DNA of 64,000 bases, taken from positions 208,536 through 272,535 of the forward strand of contig HG799467.1 of assembly GCA_000531095.1 (NCBI GenBank), written 5' to 3'. Below, piece after piece: positions 16,150 to 25,165 of this stretch; position 1 is the stretch's first letter; each line of letters opens with the position of its first letter. The DNA is from Gemmata massiliana. GTDB taxonomy: Bacteria; Planctomycetota; Planctomycetia; Gemmatales; Gemmataceae. The translations under genes and the position numbers were made by a program. The notes beneath the pieces were generated by a model. That model saw nothing but the letters and a program-made list of their open reading frames with translations, had not been told where the DNA came from and did not search any database.

Positions 16150-16543
16150 GACGTCCTCGTTCAACGGTGCGGCGCGTGAAAATACGCTCCTTTAATCGGC
16201 GCGTGTTCCCGGTAGTCATAACCCTGATTCCGAGGTGCCCGTTGGTATCGCGCAGCCGGGGTCGCGCCACCCGCATTTTAGCCCCTCCGCCGGGCGTCCG
16301 ACATAGGGCCGTACAACCGTTGTTTTCGGACCTCTAGAACTAGCCAGATACCCCAATTTACCGTTGACTCCCATTTCGCCTCAACCTACCATCCTCACTA
16401 CACGAATTCGCCTGCCTCATACGGTTAAAGCTTCCCCACAAAGCGATAACTAGACGCGAAAACCCGGCGCTCGTTCAGTTGCGGACACGGAGCCGCGACC
16501 GGGGGCCGTTCGCACGCGAGGTGGGTGTCGAGAGGGCATCGGG
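16150..16543. other. Intergenic gap, probable promoter region
   Basis: No gene is supported here. The stretch 16330-16450 is clearly more AT-rich than its surroundings, so promoters for the divergent HTTM-partner operon (-) and the Cys/His-repeat gene (+) probably lie in it. I do not see a confident -35/-10 pair or a repeat. Confidence 0.4.
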
Positions 16544-16975
16544 ATGTACAGCATCGTTCTCATGGTCGCGGCTACTTCCGGCGGGGACATGGCGAGCTTC
16601 GGTGGCAAGGACAAGGCCGGGTGCCACGGCACCGTCGTCAGCGCCGGCTGCACCGGCACCGTCGCGAGCACGAGCTGCCACGGCTCGAGCTGCCACGGCA
16701 GCGGGATCTTCGGGCTCCGCAACGGCGGCGGGCTGTTCAGCAAGAAGGGCGGCTGCCACGGGAGCTGCCACGGCACCCCGACCGGCTGCACCGGTTACAC
16801 CCCGGCGGCCCCGGCCGTTGTTGCGGCCCCGGCCGGCTGCACCGGCTGCACCGGTTACACCTCCACCGGCTGCCACGGCTCGAGCTGCCACGGGGGCGGG
16901 ATCTTCGGGCTCCGCAGCAGCGGCGGCCTGTTCAACAAGAAGGGTGGCTGCCACGGTAGCTGCCACGGCAGCTAA
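16544..16975 (+). CDS. Cys/His/Gly-rich repeat protein
   Basis: 143 residues with about 15 CHG or CTG units. Two near-identical blocks of about 100 bases (16673-16774 and 16868-16972) each encode CHGSSCHG-x-GIFGLR, then GGLF-x-KKGGCHGSCHG. The spacing C-x3-C-H and C-x4-C-H is not the CxxCH of c-type cytochromes. The clustered Cys-His pairs suggest metal binding, or cross-linking if exported. The N-terminus (YSIVLMVAATSGG) is only weakly hydrophobic, so export is uncertain. ATG 16589 is an alternative start. Related small proteins with the same block are known to me only as unnamed Gemmata hypotheticals. Confidence 0.7.
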   Translation: MYSIVLMVAATSGGDMASFGGKDKAGCHGTVVSAGCTGTVASTSCHGSSCHGSGIFGLRNGGGLFSKKGGCHGSCHGTPTGCTGYTPAAPAVVAAPAGCTGCTGYTSTGCHGSSCHGGGIFGLRSSGGLFNKKGGCHGSCHGS

Positions 16976-17069
16976 GTGACTGCTTGAGCCGGGTACGCGA
17001 ACGGGGGCCGAAAGGCTCCCGTTTTGTTTTGTGGGCGCAGTTATAATTCCCACATTCGGAGGAACCTGA

Positions 17070-17615
17070 ATGGGCGCGCCCCTGGTTCGGCCGACGGTCG
17101 CGGAACTCGAGTTCCGACTCTACGACCGCCCGCTGCACCCCGAATTACTGGACGTCGTTGCCGTAAAGTCCGTGGCGCACGCCGGCGCGCGGCTCACGGT
17201 CCGGCTCACGCGCACGGGCCACTCTCTGAGTTGGGCCGGCCCCGGCGCCCATATAGAGGAAGTGATTACGACCACCGGAGCGGACCTGCCCGAAACGGGA
17301 TTGCGCCTCGCACACCGGTTCGACGGCGGGCGCCGCGGGAACTGTGCGTTCCCCACCGTGCGGTACCAGGTATCGGGCCAGATCGAGGTGCTGAAGCCGG
17401 AACAGTTCGTTCACGTCCACGCGGAACTACTGGCCGACGGCGCACGCAAGGGCCTCGTCTTCCACGGTCCTGAGAACAACCGGATCGGTCTATCGCCAAT
17501 CGGTGTGGTGATCGTGGAAGCCCTGCCCCAATGTCTGAGCGTGAATGCGTTTCACACGTTCCCTGAAGAATTCGCTGTCGTCAAAACACAATCATTGATC
17601 GAACCAATTTCGTAG
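17070..17615 (+). CDS. DUF2617 protein
   Basis: 181 residues. Matches DUF2617 along its length: VAELEFRLYDRPLHPELL near the start, RLTRTGHSLSWAGPGAHIEE, and the closing HTFPEEFAVVKTQSLIE. A strong GGAGGAA ribosome-binding site lies 8 bases before the ATG. The family is found in actinobacteria and planctomycetes with unknown role. No signal peptide. Convergent with the nucleotidyltransferase gene, 76 bases apart. Confidence 0.85.
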   Translation: MGAPLVRPTVAELEFRLYDRPLHPELLDVVAVKSVAHAGARLTVRLTRTGHSLSWAGPGAHIEEVITTTGADLPETGLRLAHRFDGGRRGNCAFPTVRYQVSGQIEVLKPEQFVHVHAELLADGARKGLVFHGPENNRIGLSPIGVVIVEALPQCLSVNAFHTFPEEFAVVKTQSLIEPIS

Positions 17616-17691
17616 TAAAGCACCGCTGTGGCTATCAATCTCTCTTTTGTCTGATCCGCGTTATCGGTGTTATCCGTTCTTCCTTCTTTCT

Positions 17692-18627
17692 TTAAACCCG
17701 TCGGCGGCGGGCGGCGATCAGAAACCGGTTCGCGCGTTCCGTGTCGGGCTTCTCCGGGAGCCGGGAACTCGCGAACGCTTCCTGAAACACGCGATCCAAC
17801 TCCAGCGCACGGGCCTCCACTGCCTCGAACGGCACTTCGCCGCGTCGAATGGCGAGCAACTCGTCGCGGTGCTCGCCCACGTCCACCCGAATGTCGCCCT
17901 CGCGGAGCGCATAAATGCCGCTGTGCAGGAGGCGGATCAGGTGCATCGCGTGCTTCGGCTTGTAGTGCCGGTTCGTGTCGAATCCCCGCTTCATCAATCG
18001 AAACTGCGACAGAACGTACCCCGAATACGTGCGGTACAGGTGCCGCGACAGGAACGCGGTGCGCATTTCGCGCAGTTCCGTTCCCGTTTCGTCGGTGTGC
18101 AGCACGGCGGGTGACCAGAGCACTTCGAGAATGTTCGGGTTCGCTTGAAGTGCGAGCCGCACGAACTTCTCGATCTCCCAATCGACTTCCTCGACGCCCT
18201 CCGTAAAGAACTCGACCTGTTCCGGCGGCTTGGTGAGCGCCCAGTGCCAGTCGGCGGGCGGCAGAAACACGCCGCGGCGGTCCTCGTCGGAGGACTCGGT
18301 CGCGAGTCCGAACGCGCGCGACCCGACCATCACCCGGTACACCACGAACGCGGACACGTCCGGCCCGGCGGTCGCGGTCGCTTCGACGGTGTGGTCCCCG
18401 CGCCGAACGAGCAGTTCACCAAACTTCAGCCGAAACGACGCGCCGTCCAGGAACCGCACGAGGTACGGTCGATCGTTCGACTCCGGCGCCTCCACCACTT
18501 CCCCCACGGTGCCGGCCGGCTTCACGACGTCCGTACCGGGCACGCGCCGGTCGTAGCGCAGCACCACTTGTGACCCAACCGGGATCAGGAAATTCGGCGG
18601 AAGGTTGTCGGCGCGGCCCTCGGACAT
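17692..18627 (-). CDS. Predicted nucleotidyltransferase (YcgL/RlaP type)
   Basis: 311 residues from ATG 18627 (AGAGG 4 bases upstream); a longer start at 18663 is possible. An N-terminal segment of about 80 residues looks like a small beta domain (VVLRYDRRVPGTD, TVGEVVEAPE). The nucleotidyltransferase core begins with YRVMVGSRAFGLATESSDED, the GS-x9-D-x-D signature, followed by RGVFLPP. WSPAVLHTDETG and DTNRHYKPKHAMHLIRLL fit the DNA polymerase beta-like group implicated in RNA repair. The substrate is not known. Confidence 0.8.
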   Translation of the reverse strand: MSEGRADNLPPNFLIPVGSQVVLRYDRRVPGTDVVKPAGTVGEVVEAPESNDRPYLVRFLDGASFRLKFGELLVRRGDHTVEATATAGPDVSAFVVYRVMVGSRAFGLATESSDEDRRGVFLPPADWHWALTKPPEQVEFFTEGVEEVDWEIEKFVRLALQANPNILEVLWSPAVLHTDETGTELREMRTAFLSRHLYRTYSGYVLSQFRLMKRGFDTNRHYKPKHAMHLIRLLHSGIYALREGDIRVDVGEHRDELLAIRRGEVPFEAVEARALELDRVFQEAFASSRLPEKPDTERANRFLIAARRRRV

Positions 18628-18848
18628 ACCACCTCTGGAGCAGAGAACCAAAGATTGGGGCACAGAAACCCAAAGGCAGACGACAGGGGTCTGAAGACAA
18701 GATTACAGACAGAAGTAGGAGCGTTGGGTTCAGAGTAGCCCGATAGTTCCTGCCAAATGGAGGGGCGGTATCGCCCCGGACACCGACGACCGCGTATCGG
18801 AATCACCTGCTGTTTACAGCTCAACGGCACTCGTGACAATTGATATAA

Positions 18849-19739
18849 GAACCGCAGGAAAAAATGATCGGCTCATAGGAACCACATACAGATGAGAGCA
18901 GCTCCCAGTACCACGAACGCCTTGTGTATGTCCCCGTCGGGATCGGTTCGCAACCGGAGCTTGCCGAAGGTGTGTAACCAGGCGTTGGTTCGCTCCACGA
19001 CCCGTCGATAGACGCCCAACCCACTACCGTGCTCGGTCCGACGCTTCGGGATCTTGGGGCGATGCCTCGGTCCCTCAGTTCCTCGCGATGGAGGGCCGAA
19101 TCGTAGGCTCGGTCGGCATACAGTTCTTCGGGTCGGGTGGTCTTGTCGGCTTCCCCGGAGAGGTCCGGGATGCGATCCACCAGGGGTAGCAACTGGGTCA
19201 CATCGGCGGCGTTGGCCCCGGTCACGGTGACCGCCAAGGGGATACCCTGGGCATCGGTCCGCACATGGTGCTCGGTCCCGGATTTACCGCGGTCCGTCGG
19301 GTTCGGGTCCGTGTCGTCGCCACCGCCCCGCGCCCGAGACTTGGTGCCGTCGGCCGCTCCGCGGGACCAGTCGATCTTGTTCGTATCTGGGAGCTCTTGC
19401 AGGAGGAGATGATAGAGCTTGTCCCAAGTCCGGCTTTCTGCCAGGCTCGGAGGTAGTTCCGACAGGTCTTGCCACAACCCCAGCCCAGTTCGGCCGGCAG
19501 GTCTTCCCAGTCGATCCCGGTCTTGAGGACGAAGATGATCCCGGTAAGAACCTTTCGGTAGTCCAAGGGCTTGCGCCCCGGGAAGCGAAAGCGGCGGGAT
19601 TTCGGAGCCGGCAACAACGGTTCGATCCGTTCCCACAGAGCATCACTCACGAGCGGCTTCGCCATAACATTTCCTCCCAAAAGCGATGGGAGATATCAAC
19701 GCACGCGACGTGCCCGGGACTCATTTTTTCCTGCGATTC
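18849..19739. mobile_element. IS5-type insertion sequence, decayed
   Basis: 891 bases bounded by imperfect 19-bp terminal inverted repeats: GAACCGCAGGAAAAAATGA at 18849-18867 and its complement at 19721-19739, one mismatch. It contains a single transposase gene on the minus strand, broken by two frameshifts. I find no convincing target duplication (TAA on one side, CTT on the other), consistent with an old insertion or later rearrangement. It lies next to the truncated RND pump gene. Confidence 0.8.
18873..19665 (-). pseudogene. IS5-family transposase, frameshifted
   Basis: The DDE transposase of the element is readable only by joining frames. MAKPLVSDALWERIEPLLPA opens at 19665. The frame changes near 19430 (before TWDKLYHLLLQEL) and again near 19055, after which IPKRRTEHGSGLGVYRRV, then ERTNAWLHTFGKLRLR runs to the stop at 18873. 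Catalytic context is visible: DWSRGAADGTKSRA, ELYADRAYDS, and VVERTNAWL near the end. Some IS5 relatives use a programmed frameshift, but no slippery heptamer is visible at either site, so mutation is more likely. Confidence 0.85.
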
Positions 19740-19754
19740 CTTGCATCATTGTTG

Positions 19755-21427
19755 CTATTGGCAGTCAATTGTAGAGACAGGCCGACCAACCAGAAAATAC
19801 AGTGGCGGAAGAAGTGACAGGTTTAAGAGTGTCGAGGTGACGAGCCCGCCGAGGATGACCACCGCGAGCGGGTACTCGATCTCCTGCCCCGGCTTGTTAC
19901 CCGTAATCGCGAGCGGGAGAAGAGCCAAGCCCGTTGCGAGCGCGGTCATCAGGATGGGCGCGAGGCGCTCTTCCGCGCCACGAAGAACGAGGCCCATGCC
20001 GAACGGCACCACCTCCTTGGTTTCGAGGTGCCGGAAGTGGCTCACGAGCATGATCCCGTTTCGCGCCGCGATTCCCAGTACCGTGACGAAGCCCACCATC
20101 GAACCGAGCGACACGACGCCCGTCGTGATCGTCACGGCGAACACTCCGCCGACCAGCGCGAACGGAATGGTGAGCGCGACGAGCAGCGTCGGTCGCCACG
20201 CGCCGAAGTCCACGAACAACAGCAGTACGATCCCGGCCAGTGCCAGTGCGGAGCGTGCGTACAATTTCCGTGTCGATTCCTGGCGCGCCTGGTACTCGCC
20301 CAGGAACTCCGGGTGGTACTCGCGCTCGAACGGGATCTGCTTCACCTTCTCCTCGACCTCGCGCGCGACCGACCCGAGATCCCGCCCGGACACGTTGCAC
20401 GTCACGTCCAGGCGCCGACTCGTGTTCTCGCGCCGCACCTCGTTCGGTGCGGACACGATGCGCACGTCGGCCACGTCCTTCAACCGCACCTGGGTGCCGT
20501 TCTGCACGTCGATCGGCAACTCCTGAACGGCTCCCAGACCGGAACGGAGGTTGCTCGCGCCCCACACCACCACGTCGAATTTCTTCTGCCCGTCGAACAC
20601 CTCGTCCACCTTCTGTCCCTTCAGGAGCACGGTCGAGGCGCGGCGCACGTGGCCCGGCGTAAGGCCGAACTTGCGGAGGTCTTCGGGGCGCAACTGGACG
20701 TTGATTTGGGCGACCAGCACCCGCGGTTCGACCTTCAGGTTCGTAACCCCGGGCACGTCCTTCATCGCGGCCTCCACGTCCTTCGCCTTCGCGCAGCACC
20801 GCCGTGTCGGGGGCCGTAGAGCCGCACGACGACGCTCCCGCTCGCGCCGGTGAGGACTTCTTTGATGCGCTCGCGCAGGTAGGTCAGGAGGTCGTGGTAC
20901 AGCCCGGGGTAGGCGTACACGACGTCCGCGATCTTCTTCACCGTCTGTTCGTAGTCCGCGTCCTCCGGGGTACTGATCCACATTTCGGTGAAGTTCGGCC
21001 CGACCGGTTCGTCCGCCACCTCCGCGCGCCCGATGTGCGAGCCGAAGTTACGAACGAGCTTCTGTCCCTTCTCGTCTTCGAGCGCGCGCAGCTCCTTGCT
21101 CGCGGCCGTCGTCACGCGGTTCATCGCTTTCACCGAGGTACCGGACTTTTCCACGAAGTGCATCAGGAAATCGGTTTCCTGGAAGTTCGGCAGGAATTCT
21201 TGACCGAGTCGCGTGACCGCGGCCCTCGTGACGGCGAACGCGAGAACCCGTGCCGCGAGGCACTGCCACGGCCGGGCCACGAACGCCAGGAATACGAGGC
21301 GGTACGCGCGATTCAGGACGCGCGTGAGCGGAGGGTCGCGTTCCGCGGTGTGAGTGCGACCCGTGAGCAGCATGTACGACATCGCGGGCGTGACAGTGAG
21401 CGCGACGAACCGTGACGCGGCGATTGC
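19755..21427 (-). pseudogene. Remnant of a CzcA/CusA-type RND efflux pump
   Basis: Heavy-metal RND transporters export metal ions across both membranes. Only the C-terminal part is present. It begins abruptly inside a helix (ASRFVALTVTPAMSYMLL near 21427) and has no N-terminal half. One frame runs to VRLYGP near 20815; after at least two indels the next starts at [15 protein letters not shown] and continues to [11 protein letters not shown] by 19755. TM helices such as [19 protein letters not shown] and [20 protein letters not shown] are intact. The 5-prime loss, the frameshifts and the adjacent decayed IS mark it as non-functional. Confidence 0.85.
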
Positions 21428-21742
21428 CACGACGCAGGCCACTGTGCCCGCACAGTCAAGCCGCTGGTACCGGAGGAGTGCGACCGGCCGCTTGTCGTAA
21501 AGGGGGCGCCCCGGCACGCGGTGAAAAACATTCAAAAAAGGCGACACCTTACCTCTTGACAGGCTTCAAGTCGTGAGAAATAATCGGCATCATCCCAGAA
21601 GTGGTAAGTATTTGTCTAATTGTTTTGCGAATTCGCACGTGTTGTGGCGCGTGCGAATCGCTCTCGGCTAAAGTGCCCGCCGGCCGCAAGCCGGCCGCGC
21701 GATCCGATGCCCGTTTCTGCACCAATGGGTGAGTGCTCTCAG

Positions 21743-22207
21743 ATGGAACTCCAGCGCAAGAAGCGGACGCCCCTCCTCGCAGCGCTCGGGGGTGCCGCCG
21801 TCCTACTGGCACTTCTGCTTGTCGCTTCGTGGGCGCTGTTCGGCTCGCTCGGGGTGGGCGCTCGCTACCTCCGCGGCGAGCGGTTGATCGTCGCGCCGAC
21901 GCGAATCGATACCGGTGCTCGCCCGCAGGGGGCGCAGGAGCGAACTCGGGTGACAGTTCACAACTACACGGGCGGTGAGGTGACATTGCTGGGCGGGCAG
22001 GCGTCTTGCAGCCGATGCCTCGCCGTCTCTGACCTCCCTCGAACGATTCCGGCCCGAGGCTCTTTCGAGTTGGAACTCGAGGTGCGGTTCGCCGGCCAGC
22101 CGGGGCCGTTCGTGCAGGAATACGTCGTCTTCACCGACAGCCCGGCGCGCCCGCACGTGCGGGTGACGATTTCGGGCGCGGTGCTGGAACAAGCGGTGGA
22201 GCGGTAA
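21743..22207 (+). CDS. Membrane-anchored DUF1573 protein
   Basis: 154 residues from ATG 21743; in-frame starts at 21707 and 21725 are alternatives. One N-terminal membrane helix (about residues 10-33), then a single immunoglobulin-like DUF1573 domain: TRVTVHNYTGGEVTLLGG, then ASCSRC, then RGSFELELEV and YVVFTDSPARPHVRVTISG. It faces outward by topology. DUF1573 is an ASH/MSP-like fold of unknown role, much amplified in planctomycetes. First gene of a six-gene plus-strand cluster. Confidence 0.8.
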   Translation: MELQRKKRTPLLAALGGAAVLLALLLVASWALFGSLGVGARYLRGERLIVAPTRIDTGARPQGAQERTRVTVHNYTGGEVTLLGGQASCSRCLAVSDLPRTIPARGSFELELEVRFAGQPGPFVQEYVVFTDSPARPHVRVTISGAVLEQAVER

Positions 22208-22261
22208 ACCTCCCGACGTGCGGGAAGGGCTGCGACGCCGTTGGTGCCGAGGAGGAAGCTC

Positions 22262-22576
22262 ATGACGAAGTGGTTGAAAGCGGAGGTGCTGGGCGCTGCC
22301 CTCACCAGCCTGGCGCTGGTCATGCTGGCGGTGGGGGGCGTCTTGGTGGCCCCCACCGCGGGGTTCGCCGACGACGGATCGGTCACGGCGCCAGTCGCCG
22401 CGGGCTGCAACCAGAGCTTGTGCGATCGCGTTGATGTTTGCCAGAAGGATCGGACGCCCGGCAACTGTGCCGACGCCACGAAGACCGCGACGTGCACCGG
22501 CTGGATCTGCTTCTGCACCTGCAAGACGATCGTCGGCGCGGACGGGGTGCAGTACTGCGACTGCGCCGACGTGTAG
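22262..22576 (+). CDS. Secreted small cysteine-rich peptide
   Basis: 104 residues. ATG 22262 is preceded by GAGGAGGAAG, a near-ideal ribosome-binding site; a TTG 21 bases upstream is unlikely. The signal peptide is clear (hydrophobic about residues 12-32, cleavage near GFADD). The mature part, about 65 residues, has ten cysteines, including C-x6-C, C-x-C-x-C (ICFCTC) and a closing YCDC. No known toxin, bacteriocin or metallothionein pattern is matched. The cluster encodes a thioredoxin-like fusion, which suggests that these cysteines need disulfide handling outside the cytoplasm. No function known. Confidence 0.8.
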   Translation: MTKWLKAEVLGAALTSLALVMLAVGGVLVAPTAGFADDGSVTAPVAAGCNQSLCDRVDVCQKDRTPGNCADATKTATCTGWICFCTCKTIVGADGVQYCDCADV

Positions 22577-22650
22577 GGGCGGCCGAACGACGCCTCGTCC
22601 GAACCCGCTCGGGACGGGCGGGGCGGCAGCGAACGCCCGCTCTCGACAGG

Positions 22651-22688
22651 TCGCGACCGGCCGAGTGCACTCGCTTGGCCGGTCGCGA
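22651..22688 (+). promoter_or_regulatory. Hairpin after the cysteine-rich gene
   Basis: TCGCGACCGGCC (22651-22662) pairs perfectly with 22677-22688 around a 14-base loop. No U-tract follows, so it is not a standard terminator. In a polycistronic message it could stabilise the 3-prime end of the short upstream gene. It lies in the 274-base gap before the next gene, where nothing else is seen. Confidence 0.5.
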
Positions 22689-22850
22689 AGGTGATCACGT
22701 GAGCCGCTTCGATCGAGCGGTCGCGCTTTCAACGGGTGCCGCAGTCGTTGATCGGGCGCTGTGCGGGTTGACGCCCCCCGAACCGCGACACCAGCGGCTC
22801 CTCTTCGGTCTTTCTGTCCTTCCGTTGGGTTGTTTTAACAGGTGCCGATC

Positions 22851-23831
22851 ATGCATCGCGTCTGGCGGCTGCTAGCGCTACTCGGTCTGCTCGCGGGCCC
22901 CCGCCACGCGTGCGTGGCCGCGGAGGGCGACGAACTTCGCGAGACGTGCCTCCAAAAATGGGCGGCGCTCGAGAAGTCCGCCGAGAACTTGGCCACCACG
23001 TACACCCGGAACGAGCCGGCCCTTGTCGGGAAGGTGCCGATCCCGACCAAGTACAAGTTGCTGGCGAGCGGGAACTCGGTGCTGGTCTGGAACCGCGCGC
23101 CCTTGAAGTTCGACAACTTGGGTTTGGGCGAGATCGAGCGGGTGGTGGGCCGCACCCCGGACTACACCTACCTGCTCGAGCGGAAGGTCGGGAGCGAGGC
23201 GTACCGGCTCGGCTACCTGGGGCAGGAGCCGGAGGACTTCGCGAAGAAGCTCGCGAGCAGCCGGCAACCCCGGCTGGTGACGACCTACGTGCAAGGCCGC
23301 CCCGCCGCCGACTGGTTCACGAACCCGCTCTGTGCCGTCCGCTCGCTGACGCGGGTTCAGAAGGACGGGCGGAGCCTGATCCAACTGGACGCCAGCTACA
23401 CCCCGGCCCAGGAGAGCGCCCAGAACCACCCGTTCACGGTGACGGCGTGGTTCGACGAGGGGGCCGGCGGGGCCGTCCGGAAGTACGAGTCCAAAGTGTC
23501 CTACGGCACCGTGACCGTCACGGTCGACTATGCCGAGCCGGCGGGTGAGACCCCCCGACCGCTCCGGGTGACCGAGCGGTTCGATTACCTCCCGGAGAAG
23601 AAAAGCCCTCCGGCGACGGGTTCCATCGAGTTCGAATCCTGGGACCGCCGTCCGGTCGCCCCGGAGGAGTTCCTGATCAGTCAGTTCGGGTTGCCCGAGC
23701 CCCAGAGCGTGACCCCGCCGCCGCCGCCGCGGTCGTGGCTCTGGGCGTGGCTGGTCGGCGGGGCAGTTGTCGTGGGAGCAGTCGGCATCCTGCTCCTGCG
23801 GCGTGGGCGTCGTGCGGCTGCTACCGAGTAA
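22851..23831 (+). CDS. Exported protein with C-terminal membrane anchor
   Basis: 326 residues from ATG 22851, with CAGGTG 6-8 bases upstream. Signal peptide at about residues 5-25 (LLALLGLLAGPRHACVA). The exported body (about 26-285) is beta-rich, with segments YTRNEPALVGKVPIPTKYKL and YGTVTVTVDYAEPAGE, loosely recalling lipoprotein-carrier-like folds of planctomycete DUF1571 proteins, but I cannot assign it. A Pro stretch (PPPPPR) leads to one C-terminal helix (WAWLVGGAVVVGAVGILLL) with an Arg-rich inner tail. Third gene of the cluster. Confidence 0.7.
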   Translation: MHRVWRLLALLGLLAGPRHACVAAEGDELRETCLQKWAALEKSAENLATTYTRNEPALVGKVPIPTKYKLLASGNSVLVWNRAPLKFDNLGLGEIERVVGRTPDYTYLLERKVGSEAYRLGYLGQEPEDFAKKLASSRQPRLVTTYVQGRPAADWFTNPLCAVRSLTRVQKDGRSLIQLDASYTPAQESAQNHPFTVTAWFDEGAGGAVRKYESKVSYGTVTVTVDYAEPAGETPRPLRVTERFDYLPEKKSPPATGSIEFESWDRRPVAPEEFLISQFGLPEPQSVTPPPPPRSWLWAWLVGGAVVVGAVGILLLRRGRRAAATE

Positions 23832-23857
23832 CCCTACCTCCCGGAACGAGGGCTGCT

Positions 23858-24304
23858 ATGTACCGTGCTACTGGCGCCGGCCTTTTGGCTGTCGCGGTCG
23901 GTCTGGTCGGGTGGGGGCTGTCTCTCTACTCCACGCCGGCGGGGTCCGCGTCGCACACCGCCCCGCAGGGCGGAGGGGCTAACTCGGACGGACTGACAGG
24001 GGGGCTCGCGAACGATCTCGGGGTGGTGAAGGCGTCATCCACCGCGCAGACCCGGTTCGAGTTCCGCAACGAGTCCGGCCGCACGGTCCGCATCACCGGT
24101 GCGGCGGACGGCTGTCGGGCCGGGCTGTGCGTGGTCCTGCGGACCGAGTTGCCACTGGCTGTGCCGGCCGGGCAGACGGCGTGCCTGGAGTTCGACTGCT
24201 ACACCAAGACGCCGGGGCCGTTGAGTGAGCGGGTCGCGGTGTACACCGACGTGCCGTCGCAAGCGGTTCTCAAGCTGACCATCACCGGTGAGGTGGTGGA
24301 ATGA
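23858..24304 (+). CDS. Exported DUF1573-like protein
   Basis: 148 residues. N-terminal helix (about 5-25), then one DUF1573-type domain: TRFEFRNESGRTVRITGAAD, a Cys pair in GCRAGLC, and SERVAVYTDVPSQAVLKLT. It is related to the gene at 21743-22207, so the cluster carries two diverged copies flanking the peptide and the anchored protein. The stop overlaps the ATG of the MauE-thioredoxin gene (ATGA at 24301-24304), which implies tight co-translation with that gene. Confidence 0.75.
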   Translation: MYRATGAGLLAVAVGLVGWGLSLYSTPAGSASHTAPQGGGANSDGLTGGLANDLGVVKASSTAQTRFEFRNESGRTVRITGAADGCRAGLCVVLRTELPLAVPAGQTACLEFDCYTKTPGPLSERVAVYTDVPSQAVLKLTITGEVVE

Positions 24305-25140
24305 ACCCGCGCCCGACGCCCGGGTACGCCGCCCTGAGCGTGATACTCGGGCTGACGCTCGCGGCCGCCGGCGGCCTCAAAACCGCGGAAACCTTGCTCG
24401 GCGCCCCGCCCCCGCCGCTCGGCTCGGGTCGCCTCCCGGCCGCACTGCTTAGCGGCTGGCCGGTGGTCGAGTTCGCCCTCGGGCTGTGGCTGGCGAGCGG
24501 CGCCCGACCGTCGGCGGCGCGGGCGGTGGGGATCGTCCTCCTCCTCGCGTTCAGCGGGTTGACGCTTCACCAAGTCGTCACCGGCCTCCGGGATTGCGGG
24601 TGCTTCGGGCCGGTAAAGGTTCCTCCGACCGCGACGCTCGCGTTCGACCTGACGATGCTCGCGGGCCTCGTGGCTCTCAAGCCGCGCCTCGCCGAACCGC
24701 CCGCCCGCCGGTGGGCGGTGGCAGCGGCCGTCGGCCTGTTCGTCGGGTGCGCCGCGCTGCCCGCGCTGCTCCGGCCCGCACCGGCGGAGCGGTTCGAGGT
24801 CATCGACAGCTCCGATTGGGTCGGTCGGCGGTTCCCGCTGCTCGAAGAGACTGACATTGCCGACCGGCTCCGCGCCGGCGCCTGGCTCGTGGTGCTGCAC
24901 CGCTCGGGTTGCGAAGAGTGCCGGCGGCAGGTGCCCCGGCTCACCGAGCAGGCCCGCCTGGGAGGGGCGTCGGTTGCACTTGTCGAAGTTCCCACTGTCG
25001 GGGGCGAGGCCGGAGACATGGAGCGGGGCATCGGCGTGCCGGGCCGCCTCCGCGCCGACCGGACGTGGATCGTCCAAACCCCGCTGGCGGTGTGGGTCAG
25101 GGACGGGGTCGTGACCGGTTTCGAGCCAGCTTCGCCGTGA
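24301..25140 (+). CDS. MauE-like membrane protein fused to a thioredoxin-like domain
   Basis: 279 residues. The N-terminal part (about 1-160) has four to five helices and resembles MauE/DoxX-type proteins, with a conserved Cys pair in DCGCFGP (Cys99 and Cys101) at the outer face. The C-terminal part (about 165-279) is a thioredoxin-like domain with a CEEC active site (Cys204 and Cys207) in [15 protein letters not shown] and a second strand [12 protein letters not shown]. MauE and MauD cooperate in methylamine dehydrogenase maturation, forming disulfides in the Cys-rich small subunit; here both roles may be joined. Target inferred: the 10-Cys peptide of the same cluster. Confidence 0.8.
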   Translation: MNPRPTPGYAALSVILGLTLAAAGGLKTAETLLGAPPPPLGSGRLPAALLSGWPVVEFALGLWLASGARPSAARAVGIVLLLAFSGLTLHQVVTGLRDCGCFGPVKVPPTATLAFDLTMLAGLVALKPRLAEPPARRWAVAAAVGLFVGCAALPALLRPAPAERFEVIDSSDWVGRRFPLLEETDIADRLRAGAWLVVLHRSGCEECRRQVPRLTEQARLGGASVALVEVPTVGGEAGDMERGIGVPGRLRADRTWIVQTPLAVWVRDGVVTGFEPASP

Positions 25141-25165
25141 GCGATCTAACCAGGAGAGATCAACT

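Noticed and set aside
16544-16975. Multiheme cytochrome c
   Set aside because: The CHG units have C-x3-C-H or C-x4-C-H spacing; no CxxCH heme site is present.
19222-19665. Programmed frameshift in the IS5 transposase
   Set aside because: No slippery heptamer at the frame changes and a second break near 19055, so decay is the simpler reading.
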